A program made the position numbers and the translations under genes. A stretch of DNA of 10,299 bases from CAZQYC01 sp043746555 (GTDB lineage: Bacteria; Pseudomonadota; Gammaproteobacteria; Steroidobacterales; Steroidobacteraceae), in NCBI GenBank assembly GCA_043746555.1, contig JAYTQU010000316.1, positions 1-10,299 on the forward strand, in the 5' to 3' direction. Of the stretch, positions 1-7,066 are shown piece after piece. Each line of letters starts with the position of its first letter. Position 1 is the first letter of the stretch. The notes beneath the pieces are model-generated. The model was not told the origin of the DNA. It made no database searches and saw nothing but the letters and a program-made list of their open reading frames with translations.

Positions 1-510
1 GCTGCCTTGTCGCCGTTTGTGATATTTCATCACCAAGGTGAAGTGCCAAACAACGCTCAGGGTGAAGTAGCCAACCAGCGCAGTGATCGAACCCAGGACA
101 AAGCAGCCGAGAAATAGGGGTTTCCATACGGGTAGTAGGCCGTGCAGCATCCAATTCCAACTCATTTCCATGGCCAATGTGTGTTCGCGCGCGCCGAGTA
201 ATTTGGTGCCGACCCAGTGCGCAAACACAAATTGCGGCGCCCAGGTGATTGGATTGCTGATCCAAACAGTAGCGAATGCGATGGGAATGTTGACTCGAAT
301 TAACAACGCCAAGATAGATACCGTGACCATGTGAATCGGCAACGGAACAAACGAGATAAATAGTCCGAGCGCAAAGGCCAGCGCGACATTGCGTCGCTGC
401 ATGCTCCAATACGCCGGGTTTTCGAGGAAACTCTTGAACGGTCGCATCGACCAATGAGATTTGACGCGATGTCGTTGTCGGGACAGGCGCTTGAAGAAGC
501 GTCGGGGCAT
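1..510 (-). CDS. DUF2062 family membrane protein, C-terminal end cut by window edge
   Basis: The reverse strand is open from an ATG at 510 to the left edge: 170 codons with no stop, so the C-terminal end lies outside. The product starts MPRRFFKRLSRQRHRVKSHW and carries the arrangement typical of DUF2062 proteins: a basic N-terminus, a 'NPAYWSMQRRNVALAFALG' stretch, a hydrophobic segment ending in 'FVPLPIHM' (about residues 40-60), a second one containing 'SNPITWAPQF' (about 75-95), and a third near residues 130-155. The role of DUF2062 is not established; it is a predicted inner-membrane protein. The ATG at 510 is chosen because the family N-terminus begins just like this, although no Shine-Dalgarno is visible upstream. 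The gene is divergent from comEC, with 88 bases between the starts. The basic tail (YHKRRQGS) at the edge suggests that few residues are missing. Confidence 0.85.
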   Translation of the reverse strand, partial: MPRRFFKRLSRQRHRVKSHWSMRPFKSFLENPAYWSMQRRNVALAFALGLFISFVPLPIHMVTVSILALLIRVNIPIAFATVWISNPITWAPQFVFAHWVGTKLLGAREHTLAMEMSWNWMLHGLLPVWKPLFLGCFVLGSITALVGYFTLSVVWHFTLVMKYHKRRQGS

Positions 511-598
511 GTTGGGGCGGTTGCGACGAAGCGCTGTTGCAAAGTACGGGTAGGAACGCGGGGGTGGAGATTATCCAGTTTCCGTAGGGATGCGGCCA
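511..598. other. divergent intergenic region between the DUF2062 gene and comEC
   Basis: These 88 bases must hold the start signals for both divergent genes. I see no well-spaced pair of -35 and -10 hexamers on either strand and no clear operator palindrome. The only recognisable element is the TAGGGA ribosome-binding sequence in front of comEC. Confidence 0.5.
585..590 (+). promoter_or_regulatory. Shine-Dalgarno of comEC (decides the start)
   Basis: TAGGGA lies 8 bases before the ATG at 599. It abuts the in-frame ATG at 590, which it therefore could not serve. This favours 599 as the comEC start. Confidence 0.5.
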
Positions 599-2953
599 AT
601 GTTTCTTTTAGCGATTGCATTTCTTTTGGGGCACTGCCTACTGCACGCTGTGCCGCAGTTGCCCCATGTCGATGGGTCGCTCGGCCTGGTTGGCGCGTTG
701 ACCGTGAGCGCCGTTCTGTGTTTGCCGGCAGTGCTCTATCTGGCAATGCGCCGGCCGCGAGCGCGGTTCGGCGCGGCGATCGCATTGATGTTTGCCGCGG
801 GTTTCGGATCCGCGTGGTGGTCGGCGAGCGATCGCGTAGCCGAGCGTTGGCCGGACGAGCTCTCCGGAACCGATGTCGAAGTGCGCGGCTATATTGCTTC
901 CATCGTCGAGACGCATGTCGATGGGAAGCGCTTTCTCTTCGATGTGGTGAGTCCAGATCGAACCGCGGCAGTTCGCGCTCCAAGACACATCGAATTGAAT
1001 TGGTACGACGCTACGTCGACACCTGCGCCCGGCGAATTGTGGCAATTGCGTGTGCGCTTGCGTTCTTCACGCGGTTTTGCGAATCCTGGCGGTTACGATT
1101 ACGAGGCGCAGTTGCTGCGAAAAAATATCGGCGCGACCGGTTACGTGCGCGAAGCGTCGGGTAATCGTCGGCTGGACGTCGCGCGCTGGTCATATGTAAT
1201 TGTGCGCGCTCGCGCGTTAATCGCCGCGAGATTGGCGAATGCGCTACCTAATTCCCCAATGCTCGGCATCGTGCAGGGACTGGCTGTGGGCGATACTTCG
1301 CGCATGACTAGCGCGCAATGGCGCGTGTTTGCGGCGACCGGCACAACGCATTTGATGGCGATTTCCGGATTGCATATCGGCATGGTGGCGCTTTCATTCG
1401 CCAGCGGGATCGCGTGGTTAGTGGCACGCTGTGAGCGGTTTATTCCGTTGCAGCGACGACAGATTACGGTGATCGGCGTGCAAGCCATCGCCGGCATGAT
1501 TGCGGCGATAGTTTATTCGGCGCTGGCGGGATTCTCTATTCCTACGCAACGCACGCTCATCATGCTGTGCGTCTATTTTGGCGCGCGCTTGTTGCGACGT
1601 GAAGTGCCGCCAACTCACGGATTGGCGGTCGCGCTCATTACGGTATTGCTCGTCGATCCGTTCGCGCCGCTCGCGGCCGGATTCTGGTTGTCTTTCGGCG
1701 CGGTCGCCGCCTTGTTTTTTGCGACAACGGGGCGGCGACATACAAAATCACGCTGGCGCGAATATGGACGTTTGCAACTTATCGCCACCATCGGTCTGGC
1801 GCCGTTACTCATAGGCGTCTTCGGTAATTTGTCGTTGATTTCGCCGCTGGTCAATCTGTTGGCGATTCCGTTTTACACGCTGTTAGTTGTTCCGTTGGTA
1901 TTGATCGCGAGTGTGACGATGCTCGTTAGCTCGACTCTTGCGTCTGTCGTCTTGCAGGGTGCCGTGCATTTGCTCGAATGGACGTGGCCGCTGATGGAGG
2001 CGTTAAGTCGATTGCCGCTTGCGATGTGGCCGTTTCCGCAAGCGCCGACTTGGGCATTTATTTTGTTGCTCATCGGTACTTTTTTTCTGCTGGCGCCGGG
2101 CGTATTCGCGACTCGCATCGCAGGCGCCACACTCTGTTTGCCGGCGCTGATCTGGCAACCGATTCGGCCCGGCGCCGGCGAGTTCGAATTAACGCTGCTC
2201 GATGTCGGACAGGGACTGTCGATTGTCGTGACGACAGCGACGCATGCATTGGTATACGACACCGGACCCAACTTTCGTAGCGGTCGCGATACCGGCGAGT
2301 TAGTTGTGGTGCCGTATTTACACGCGCGCGGTCTACGGCGCATCGACACGTTAGTTGCGAGTCATGGCGACGCCGATCACATCGGCGGTATGGAAAGTTT
2401 GCTTGCGCAAGTTCCCGCCGAACGATTGTTGCTCGGACCTTCGGTTACGCCGCGCGCGACCAGCGAGACGTGTGCCGCCGGGCAAACATGGCAATGGGAT
2501 GGTGTCCGCTTCGAGATGCTGTACCCGATTGGCGATGTGACGCACCTGCACCGCAACGACACCTCCTGCGTATTGCGAATACAAGGCATCGGTGGCAGCG
2601 CATTGTTACTCGGCGATGTGGAGCGTGCAGCGGAGCAGCAATTGCTGACAAGCGGCAAGTTGTTGGCGTCTGATATCGTAATTGTTCCGCATCACGGCAG
2701 TCGCACGTCGTCTTCGCCCGAGCTGGTCGCGGCAACGTCGCCGCGCTATGCATTATTTAGCGCCGGCTTCGGCAACCAGTGGGGATTTCCCAAAGCAGAA
2801 GTGCAGGCGCGTTGGCAAGCTGTCGGCGCCAGATCATTGCAAACTTCGCAAGGCGGTGCGATCGAAATTGCCGTGACGCGCGATGGGCTTGGACCCGTGC
2901 GCGCCTATCGCGCAGAGCACCGACACTATTGGCGCGATGAGCCGGCCAAATAA
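599..2953 (+). CDS. comEC: ComEC/Rec2 DNA internalization channel
   Basis: ComEC is the inner-membrane channel that passes single-stranded DNA into the cytoplasm during natural transformation. The 784-residue product has all three expected parts. The N-terminal DUF4131 region holds the motif NPGGYDY at 162-168. The central multi-span Competence domain holds GTTHLMAISGLHIG at 248-261. The C-terminal metallo-beta-lactamase-like domain holds DVGQG at 535-539, HGDADH at 589-594, GD at 672-673 and PHHG at 697-700. These metal-site motifs look intact, so the domain may be an active nuclease; this is a family inference. The start at 599 is preferred over the in-frame ATG at 590 because of SD spacing. 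The gene is full length with no frameshift and sits 76 bases upstream of exbB. Gammaproteobacteria often carry comEC without proven competence, so its presence does not show that this organism transforms. Confidence 0.95.
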   Translation: MFLLAIAFLLGHCLLHAVPQLPHVDGSLGLVGALTVSAVLCLPAVLYLAMRRPRARFGAAIALMFAAGFGSAWWSASDRVAERWPDELSGTDVEVRGYIASIVETHVDGKRFLFDVVSPDRTAAVRAPRHIELNWYDATSTPAPGELWQLRVRLRSSRGFANPGGYDYEAQLLRKNIGATGYVREASGNRRLDVARWSYVIVRARALIAARLANALPNSPMLGIVQGLAVGDTSRMTSAQWRVFAATGTTHLMAISGLHIGMVALSFASGIAWLVARCERFIPLQRRQITVIGVQAIAGMIAAIVYSALAGFSIPTQRTLIMLCVYFGARLLRREVPPTHGLAVALITVLLVDPFAPLAAGFWLSFGAVAALFFATTGRRHTKSRWREYGRLQLIATIGLAPLLIGVFGNLSLISPLVNLLAIPFYTLLVVPLVLIASVTMLVSSTLASVVLQGAVHLLEWTWPLMEALSRLPLAMWPFPQAPTWAFILLLIGTFFLLAPGVFATRIAGATLCLPALIWQPIRPGAGEFELTLLDVGQGLSIVVTTATHALVYDTGPNFRSGRDTGELVVVPYLHARGLRRIDTLVASHGDADHIGGMESLLAQVPAERLLLGPSVTPRATSETCAAGQTWQWDGVRFEMLYPIGDVTHLHRNDTSCVLRIQGIGGSALLLGDVERAAEQQLLTSGKLLASDIVIVPHHGSRTSSSPELVAATSPRYALFSAGFGNQWGFPKAEVQARWQAVGARSLQTSQGGAIEIAVTRDGLGPVRAYRAEHRHYWRDEPAK

Positions 2954-3029
2954 CTGGTAACATTCTGCGCGTTGTCGCTCGCGAATCTCTCGCCCTATCT
3001 TTAGGCTCAGCAGACAGAAACATTTCGCT

Positions 3030-3677
3030 ATGTTTGAAATCGTGAAATCCGGCGGCCCATTCATGGTGCCGATTATTATTGCTTCGATTGTCGCCGCCGC
3101 TATTTTTCTCGAACGACTGTGGACCTTACAGCCCAAGCGCGTGCTGCCGCCGGATTTGGTCGACAAGGTTTGGCGCTGGGTCGAATCCGATCAGATACAA
3201 GAAAAACATATCGCCGCGCTCGAACAAAACTCGCCGCTCGGAAAAATTTTGGCGGCGGGTCTGGCGAACCGACATCGTGACCGCGCCATTGTCAAAGAGG
3301 CGATTGAAGATACCGGTCGCCATGTCATCCACGAATTGGAGCGTTTTGTGAGCACGTTGGGTACGATCGGTTCGATCTCGCCGCTGCTCGGCTTGCTCGG
3401 CACCGTGTCCGGAATGATTCATACGTTCAATAGCATCACCGATCAAGGCGTCGGCAACCCGCAACTGCTGGCCGGCGGAATTTCGGAGGCGTTGGTGGCG
3501 ACTGCGTCGGGTTTGATCGTAGCGATTCCCGCGGTGATCGGTTATCGCTTTCTACGCACGCGAATCGAACACCTGGTCGTACAAATGGAAAAAGAAGCGA
3601 TGAAGTTGGTGCAAGCCATCGACAACTATCAAGCGCAGCATTCCATCGAGAGCGCCGCCGCGAACGAGGCCCCGTAA
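3030..3677 (+). CDS. exbB: MotA/TolQ/ExbB family proton-channel protein
   Basis: This is the proton-conducting subunit of an ExbB/TolQ-type motor, which couples the proton motive force to work across the envelope. At 215 residues it is close to the usual length of the short ExbB-like proteins found next to lpxK. Three hydrophobic segments are visible, at roughly residues 11-27, 107-130 and 155-174. The signature LLGTVSGMIHTF carries Thr125, and EALVATASGL carries Thr158. These correspond to the two channel threonines of E. coli ExbB (Thr148 and Thr181). Its TAA stop shares one base with the exbD ATG, so the two are translationally coupled. No Shine-Dalgarno is evident before the ATG at 3030. 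No TonB or siderophore receptor gene is nearby. Whether it powers TonB-type transport, a Tol-like task or something linked to lipopolysaccharide cannot be told from the sequence. Confidence 0.92.
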   Translation: MFEIVKSGGPFMVPIIIASIVAAAIFLERLWTLQPKRVLPPDLVDKVWRWVESDQIQEKHIAALEQNSPLGKILAAGLANRHRDRAIVKEAIEDTGRHVIHELERFVSTLGTIGSISPLLGLLGTVSGMIHTFNSITDQGVGNPQLLAGGISEALVATASGLIVAIPAVIGYRFLRTRIEHLVVQMEKEAMKLVQAIDNYQAQHSIESAAANEAP

Positions 3678-4129
3678 TGAAACTGCGACTACGTCCCGCC
3701 GAAGACCCCGAGATCAATCTCATCAACTTGGTGGATGTGTTCTTGCTGCTACTGGTGTTCTTCATGATCTCGACCACCTTTCTCGACGAGGCGCGAATCA
3801 AGATTCGGTTGCCGCAAGCCGGTGCCGAATCGAATCTGCGCACCGAACGCGATGCAATAGAAGTGACCGTAACAGTGGAGGGCGCATATCGCGTGAATGG
3901 TCAGGCGCTGATCAATTCTTCCGCGGCAACGTTGAGCAATGCGATTATTAAAGTCGCCGGTCAAACTCGCGACGCACCGATTACGATCCGCGCCGACGGA
4001 CGCGCTACGCATCAATCGGTGGTGACCGCCATGGATGTGATCGGACACTTGGGATTTCGAGCAATCAATATCGCAACCGTTACCAATCAAACCGGCCAAA
4101 GCGAGAGCACGCAAAGCAAACCGAGATGA
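3677..4129 (+). CDS. exbD: ExbD/TolR family biopolymer transport protein
   Basis: This is the partner of the upstream ExbB-like channel. It has 150 residues and a short cytoplasmic N-terminus. One membrane segment (about residues 17-38) begins with the INLVDV motif, whose Asp20 matches the essential membrane aspartate of ExbD/TolR (Asp25 in E. coli ExbD). The rest, about residues 45-150, is the periplasmic domain, with a polar tail (TGQSESTQSKPR). The ATG at 3677 overlaps the exbB stop by one base. A GAGG at 3666-3669, inside the end of exbB, gives a 7-base spacer. The gene ends in TGA at 4127-4129, and an ATG at 4126 overlaps that stop. lpxK follows after about 70 bases without the intervening msbA seen in enterics, an arrangement shared with Pseudomonas. 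Confidence 0.92.
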   Translation: MKLRLRPAEDPEINLINLVDVFLLLLVFFMISTTFLDEARIKIRLPQAGAESNLRTERDAIEVTVTVEGAYRVNGQALINSSAATLSNAIIKVAGQTRDAPITIRADGRATHQSVVTAMDVIGHLGFRAINIATVTNQTGQSESTQSKPR

Positions 4130-4185
4130 AACTGCACCGCGAAGCGTCGATCTTTGGCGAGCGGTTCGCGCTCTTCGCGGAGTAG
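4126..4185 (+). CDS. possible 19-codon ORF between exbD and lpxK (speculative)
   Basis: An ATG that overlaps the exbD TGA stop (ATGA) opens a 19-residue reading frame, MKLHREASIFGERFALFAE, ending in TAG at 4183-4185. It is in the same frame as lpxK, whose GTG start is only 12 bases further on. The peptide has no match I recognise and no hydrophobic signal. It could be a coupling leader that carries ribosomes from exbD to lpxK, a relic of a longer gene, or chance. No Shine-Dalgarno precedes it; the ATGA overlap is the only initiation argument. Confidence 0.2.
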   Translation: MKLHREASIFGERFALFAE

Positions 4186-4200
4186 CGCCAGCTCGATGTG

Positions 4201-5226
4201 ATGTTGGAAGCCGCATTACAACGTCTTTGGTATGAACGCTCGTTGCCGGCTACCTTGTGTGCGGTGATTTTGCTTCCGATGTCGTGGATATTCGTATTTA
4301 TTTCCGCGGCGCGCCGAGGATTGTTTCGCGTCGGTGTCTTCAATAGCGAGCGCGTATCCAAGCCGGTGATCGTGGTCGGCAACATTAGCGTTGGTGGGAC
4401 TGGCAAGACACCGTTGGTGATTTGGTTGACGCAGGCGTTGCGTGAACGTGGTTTTGTTCCCGGCGTCATCACGCGTGGTTACGGCGGCTCAAGCAAATCA
4501 TGGCCGTGCGATGTGGCACCCGATAGCGATGCAGTCATCGTCGGCGATGAAGCAGTGTTACTGTCCGAACGCACCGGCGCAATCGTTGTTGCTGGACCGA
4601 ATCGCGTTCGCGCGGCACAACGCGCCATTGAGCGTGGCGCAACGGTGATTATTTCCGACGATGGCTTGCAACACTATCGTCTCGCGCGCGATTTCGAAAT
4701 CGTTGTAGTCGATGCCGCGCGTCGTTTCGGCAATGGCTTTCGTCTGCCGGCGGGACCACTGCGCGAGTCGCCGCGGCGTTTGGCGACGGTCGACGCAGTA
4801 GTGAGTAATCTTCGCGATGAGCAATCGTACGCGGCCGGGGATTTTGGCCATCGCTTGGAAATATTCATGCATACGCGACTTAGCGACGCTCGGGCGCTCG
4901 TGAGCGACGAGCATCGCTCGCTTCAAGCGTTTGCAAGTCAGCGCGTCCATGCCATAGCAGGAATTGGAAATCCGCAAGCTTTTTTTCAAGCGTTGCGGGC
5001 GCAGGGTCTACAACTCGACGCGCGAGCGCTCAACGATCACGCATCGCTATCTGCCGCCGACTTGAGCTTCCAGGATGATGCACCGATCGTCATGACCGAG
5101 AAAGATGCAGTGAAATGCCATGCATTCGCCGATGCGCGCTGCTGGGCCGTGGCGCTCGAAGTGGAGCTAAACGATGGCGCCGCGTTGTTGAACGCTTTTT
5201 GTCGGAAGCTTGACAGAGCGGATTAA
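4201..5226 (+). CDS. lpxK: tetraacyldisaccharide 4'-kinase (lipid A 4'-kinase)
   Basis: LpxK phosphorylates the 4' position of the tetraacyldisaccharide 1-phosphate precursor to make lipid IVA, at the cytoplasmic face of the inner membrane. The product has 341 residues, against 328 in E. coli. Counting from this ATG, a hydrophobic N-terminal segment spans about 15-35. A P-loop reads GNISVGGTGKTP at 60-71. GDEAVL follows near 115-120 and contains the conserved Asp-Glu pair implicated in catalysis. DDGLQHYRLAR at 153-163, RRFGNGFRLPAGPLRE, and MTEKDAVKC at 298-306 complete the family pattern. A GTG directly before this ATG (4198) is an equally possible start. The nearest SD-like sequence, GGAG at 4179-4182, is too far for either, so initiation probably depends on coupling to upstream translation. 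kdsB, downstream in the same block, makes the Kdo donor used on the LpxK product. Confidence 0.95.
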   Translation: MLEAALQRLWYERSLPATLCAVILLPMSWIFVFISAARRGLFRVGVFNSERVSKPVIVVGNISVGGTGKTPLVIWLTQALRERGFVPGVITRGYGGSSKSWPCDVAPDSDAVIVGDEAVLLSERTGAIVVAGPNRVRAAQRAIERGATVIISDDGLQHYRLARDFEIVVVDAARRFGNGFRLPAGPLRESPRRLATVDAVVSNLRDEQSYAAGDFGHRLEIFMHTRLSDARALVSDEHRSLQAFASQRVHAIAGIGNPQAFFQALRAQGLQLDARALNDHASLSAADLSFQDDAPIVMTEKDAVKCHAFADARCWAVALEVELNDGAALLNAFCRKLDRAD

Positions 5227-5270
5227 GCCGCACACTCTTGCCGTTACAATGATTTGTCACCAGGTATTCC

Positions 5271-5459
5271 ATGGATACTAAGCTGCTCGATATTCTCGCC
5301 TGTCCTGTTTGCAAAGGTCCGCTTATCTACGTCAAGCCGCAACGGCTATTGATTTGCCGCGCCGACCGTCTTGCTTATCCGATTCGCGACGACATCCCGG
5401 TGATGCTCGAAGAAGAGGCGCGACAACTAACACCCGACGATCCGTTGCTGAAACGTTGA
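5271..5459 (+). CDS. Trm112-family (YcaR-like) small zinc-ribbon protein
   Basis: The 62-residue product opens with MDTKLLDILACPVCKGPL and includes LICRADRLAYPIRDDIPVML, which is the conserved pattern of the Trm112/UPF0434 family (E. coli YcaR). Cys11 and Cys14 form a CxxC pair and Cys29 is a likely third ligand. A fourth cysteine is absent, as in E. coli YcaR. In eukaryotes and archaea Trm112 activates methyltransferases. The bacterial role of the family is not settled, so no function is assigned. An AGGT at 5262-5265, five bases before the ATG, is a modest ribosome-binding site. It lies between lpxK (44 bases upstream) and kdsB (24 bases downstream), its standard position in gammaproteobacteria. 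Confidence 0.9.
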   Translation: MDTKLLDILACPVCKGPLIYVKPQRLLICRADRLAYPIRDDIPVMLEEEARQLTPDDPLLKR

Positions 5460-5483
5460 GTTTCTTCGCGTCGTAATTTAATT

Positions 5484-6248
5484 ATGTCCTTTCACGTCGT
5501 TATCCCCGCGCGGTTTGCGTCCACGCGCTTGCCGGGCAAGGCATTGCTCGATATACACGGCAAGCCGATGATTCAATGGGTGGTTGAAGCAGCGGCGCAG
5601 AGCGGGGCGGTCGATATTGTCGTCGCGACCGACGATCAACGAATTGCCGACGCAGTACGCGATCCGCGCGGCAAGAGAACATCGCTCGCCGTGATGACGC
5701 GCGGCGATCATGCGTCGGGAACCGATCGAGTCGCTGAAGTAGCGGTGCTTAAGAAGTGGAGCGCGGACACGATTGTCGTGAATGTCCAAGGCGACGAACC
5801 AAAAATTCTACCGGCGGTAATCGATCAAGTGGCCAAGTTACTACACGACGACGCGCGCGCCGATCTTGCCACGTTGTGTACGCCGATAACTTCGCTCAAT
5901 GAGTTTCTCGATCCGAATGTCGTTAAAGTGACGAAGGCTGATGATGGCGGTGCGATGTATTTCAGCCGCGCACCGATTCCTTGGAACCGCGACAGCGCAT
6001 CGACTTTGATTTCACAGCGCGAGTTTCCGGCGGCGCAGCGGCATTTGGGTATCTACGCGTATCGAGTGGAGGCGCTATTAAGGCTCGCGCAAAGTTCGCC
6101 AAGCTCTCTTGAGCAGATCGAAAAGCTCGAACAACTGCGTTCGTTACAAGCCGGAATGCGAATTGCCGTTGCGGTAGCCGTCGCGGTGCCTGGTCCTGGC
6201 ATCGATACGGCGGCGGATTTGGAGCGTGCGCGATCCGAGATGCGCTAG
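5484..6248 (+). CDS. kdsB: 3-deoxy-manno-octulosonate cytidylyltransferase (CMP-Kdo synthetase)
   Basis: KdsB activates Kdo with CTP to give CMP-Kdo, the sugar donor that WaaA adds to lipid IVA. The 254-residue length is normal. The nucleotide-binding start reads IPARFASTRLPGK at residues 7-19, followed by DIHGKPMIQWV. The GDHASGTDRVAE stretch and the metal-binding NVQGDEP at 100-106 come next. The C-terminal half has EQIEKLEQLRSLQAGM and a closing GIDTAADLERAR, both typical of KdsB. The start ATG is preceded by an AT-rich stretch (TAATTTAATT) without a Shine-Dalgarno. It follows the Trm112-family gene by 24 bases and appears to be the last gene of the lpxK block, since a 306-base gap and a possible terminator follow. 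The TAG stop is at 6246-6248. Confidence 0.96.
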   Translation: MSFHVVIPARFASTRLPGKALLDIHGKPMIQWVVEAAAQSGAVDIVVATDDQRIADAVRDPRGKRTSLAVMTRGDHASGTDRVAEVAVLKKWSADTIVVNVQGDEPKILPAVIDQVAKLLHDDARADLATLCTPITSLNEFLDPNVVKVTKADDGGAMYFSRAPIPWNRDSASTLISQREFPAAQRHLGIYAYRVEALLRLAQSSPSSLEQIEKLEQLRSLQAGMRIAVAVAVAVPGPGIDTAADLERARSEMR

Positions 6249-6554
6249 TCAGAGCTAATCGTCAATGACTTTCTCGACATCGGCGCGATAAATCGTTTCC
6301 AAGAGGTCTCCCGTCCAGCGCGCGACCAAAAACCCGATGTCCAGCAACTGCAGTAGGCACGGGATTTTTATCGTTAGCGGCCAAATCGGTTGTCGCTGCA
6401 CGGACTTAAGAGATCATTCGAATATCTGTGACACGATGATTCGGGGATAACCGCAACACGTTTGAGCATGGGCAGAAGTCCGATTGGGTCTTGCAGTTCT
6501 CTCGCGCAGCTTTCAAACTCGCGAAAACTCTTCGTTCGCATTATCAAATACCCA
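6249..6554. other. 306-base gap with no convincing gene
   Basis: This is the longest non-coding stretch in the window. It holds a terminator-like hairpin at 6328-6369. On the minus strand there are two adjoining open frames. One runs from an ATG at 6541 to a stop at 6374. The other runs from a GTG at 6401 to a TAG at 6255-6257 and ends in a protein-like tail (ARWTGDLLETIYRADVEK). Neither resembles a family I know, and neither has a ribosome-binding site. On the plus strand a TTG at 6462 could extend the phosphatase by 31 residues, but family N-termini begin at 6555. An 8-bp palindrome, ATTCGAAT, lies at 6416-6423. I could not identify a well-formed promoter for the downstream gene. Confidence 0.55.
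6328..6369 (+). terminator. possible intrinsic (bidirectional) terminator after kdsB
   Basis: AAAAACCCG at 6328-6336 can pair with CGGGATTTTT at 6360-6369 with a single bulged A. A further TG/CA pair lies inside, and the loop is about 18 bases containing CTGCAG. A T5 run ends the hairpin on the plus strand and an A5 run starts it, so it could act in both directions. The GC part of the stem is only four pairs plus TG/CA, so the call is weak. It lies 80 bases after the kdsB stop. Confidence 0.3.
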
Positions 6555-7055
6555 ATGCGCGTGCTATTCGTCTGTATGGGCAATATTTGCCGCTCGCCCA
6601 CGGCAGAAGGCGTGTTGCGTCGTTTGGTTGCCGAGCATGGCGCGACGACGATCGATTCTTTGGCTATCGATCCGTCGGCTATCGATTCGGCGGGTACGCA
6701 CGACTATCACGTTGGCGAGCCGCCGGATCGCCGCGCGATTGCTGCTGCTGCGCGACGCGGGATCGATCTACAGTCGTTGCGCGCTCGTTGCGTGGAAGAT
6801 CACGACTTCGAACGATTCGACCTCATCTTAGCCATGGATCGCGAGAACATGAGTCTCCTACAAGGCCGCGCACCGCGCGAATACCGCTCGCGTATTCGGT
6901 TGGTGCTCGACTACGCGCCTAACGCCTACACGCGCGAGGTACCCGATCCCTACTACGGTGGCCCAAAAGGATTTGAGGAAGTACTCGACTTGTTGGAACT
7001 CGCTGCTGAAGGTCTGCTCAACGAATTAAAACGCGATGCGCGGCAAACCGCGTAG
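6555..7055 (+). CDS. low-molecular-weight protein-tyrosine phosphatase
   Basis: This is a cytoplasmic LMW-PTP family enzyme, which removes phosphate from protein tyrosine through a cysteinyl-phosphate intermediate. The start MRVLFVCMGNICRSPTAEG contains the catalytic P-loop: nucleophile Cys7, five residues, Arg13, then Ser14. The general acid is Asp131 in VPDPYYGG, at the expected late position, with the two tyrosines of the substrate-binding wall after it. The length of 166 is slightly above usual because residues 33-42 (IDSLAIDPSA) are a duplication of the normal IDSAG strand (see the repeat at 6651-6695). A longer form from TTG 6462 is possible but has no ribosome-binding site and does not fit the family start. 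The substrate is unknown; no tyrosine kinase gene is in the window. It follows kdsB, as in Pseudomonas, but is followed by rlmE instead of murB. Confidence 0.93.
   Translation: MRVLFVCMGNICRSPTAEGVLRRLVAEHGATTIDSLAIDPSAIDSAGTHDYHVGEPPDRRAIAAAARRGIDLQSLRARCVEDHDFERFDLILAMDRENMSLLQGRAPREYRSRIRLVLDYAPNAYTREVPDPYYGGPKGFEEVLDLLELAAEGLLNELKRDARQTA
6651..6695 (+). repeat. 15-bp tandem repeat, three copies, in frame within the phosphatase gene
   Basis: Three consecutive 15-base units all begin with ATCGAT: ATCGATTCTTTGGCT, ATCGATCCGTCGGCT and ATCGATTCGGCGGGT. They encode IDSLA, IDPSA and IDSAG (residues 33-47). Only the last unit matches the conserved family strand (DSAGTHDYHVG), so the first two are an in-frame expansion of ten residues between helix 1 and strand 2. 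The copies have diverged, so the event is not very recent. Confidence 0.85.
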
Positions 7056-7066
7056 CATTCGTTTGC

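Noticed and set aside
590..598. ATG at 590 as the comEC start
   Set aside because: The only SD-like sequence abuts it directly; the ATG at 599 has correct spacing. The difference is three residues and cannot be settled from sequence alone.
454..1164. Open frames overlapping the comEC 5' part on both strands (e.g. 300-983 minus, 454-1164 plus)
   Set aside because: Their products are arginine- and serine-rich low-complexity translations typical of shadow frames in GC-rich coding DNA, whereas comEC in the overlapping frame has clear family motifs.
3677..4201. Absence of msbA between exbD and lpxK as a deletion
   Set aside because: Pseudomonas-type genomes have the same exbB-exbD-lpxK order with msbA elsewhere, so this is a normal variant.
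5210..5250. TTGACA (5210-5215) and TACAAT (5245-5250) as a promoter for the Trm112-family gene and kdsB
   Set aside because: The spacer is 29 bases, far beyond the 15-19 a sigma-70 promoter needs, and neither hexamer has a good partner at the right distance.
6462..6554. N-terminal extension of the phosphatase from TTG 6462
   Set aside because: There is no ribosome-binding site, and the family N-terminus begins exactly at 6555 with the strand leading into the P-loop.
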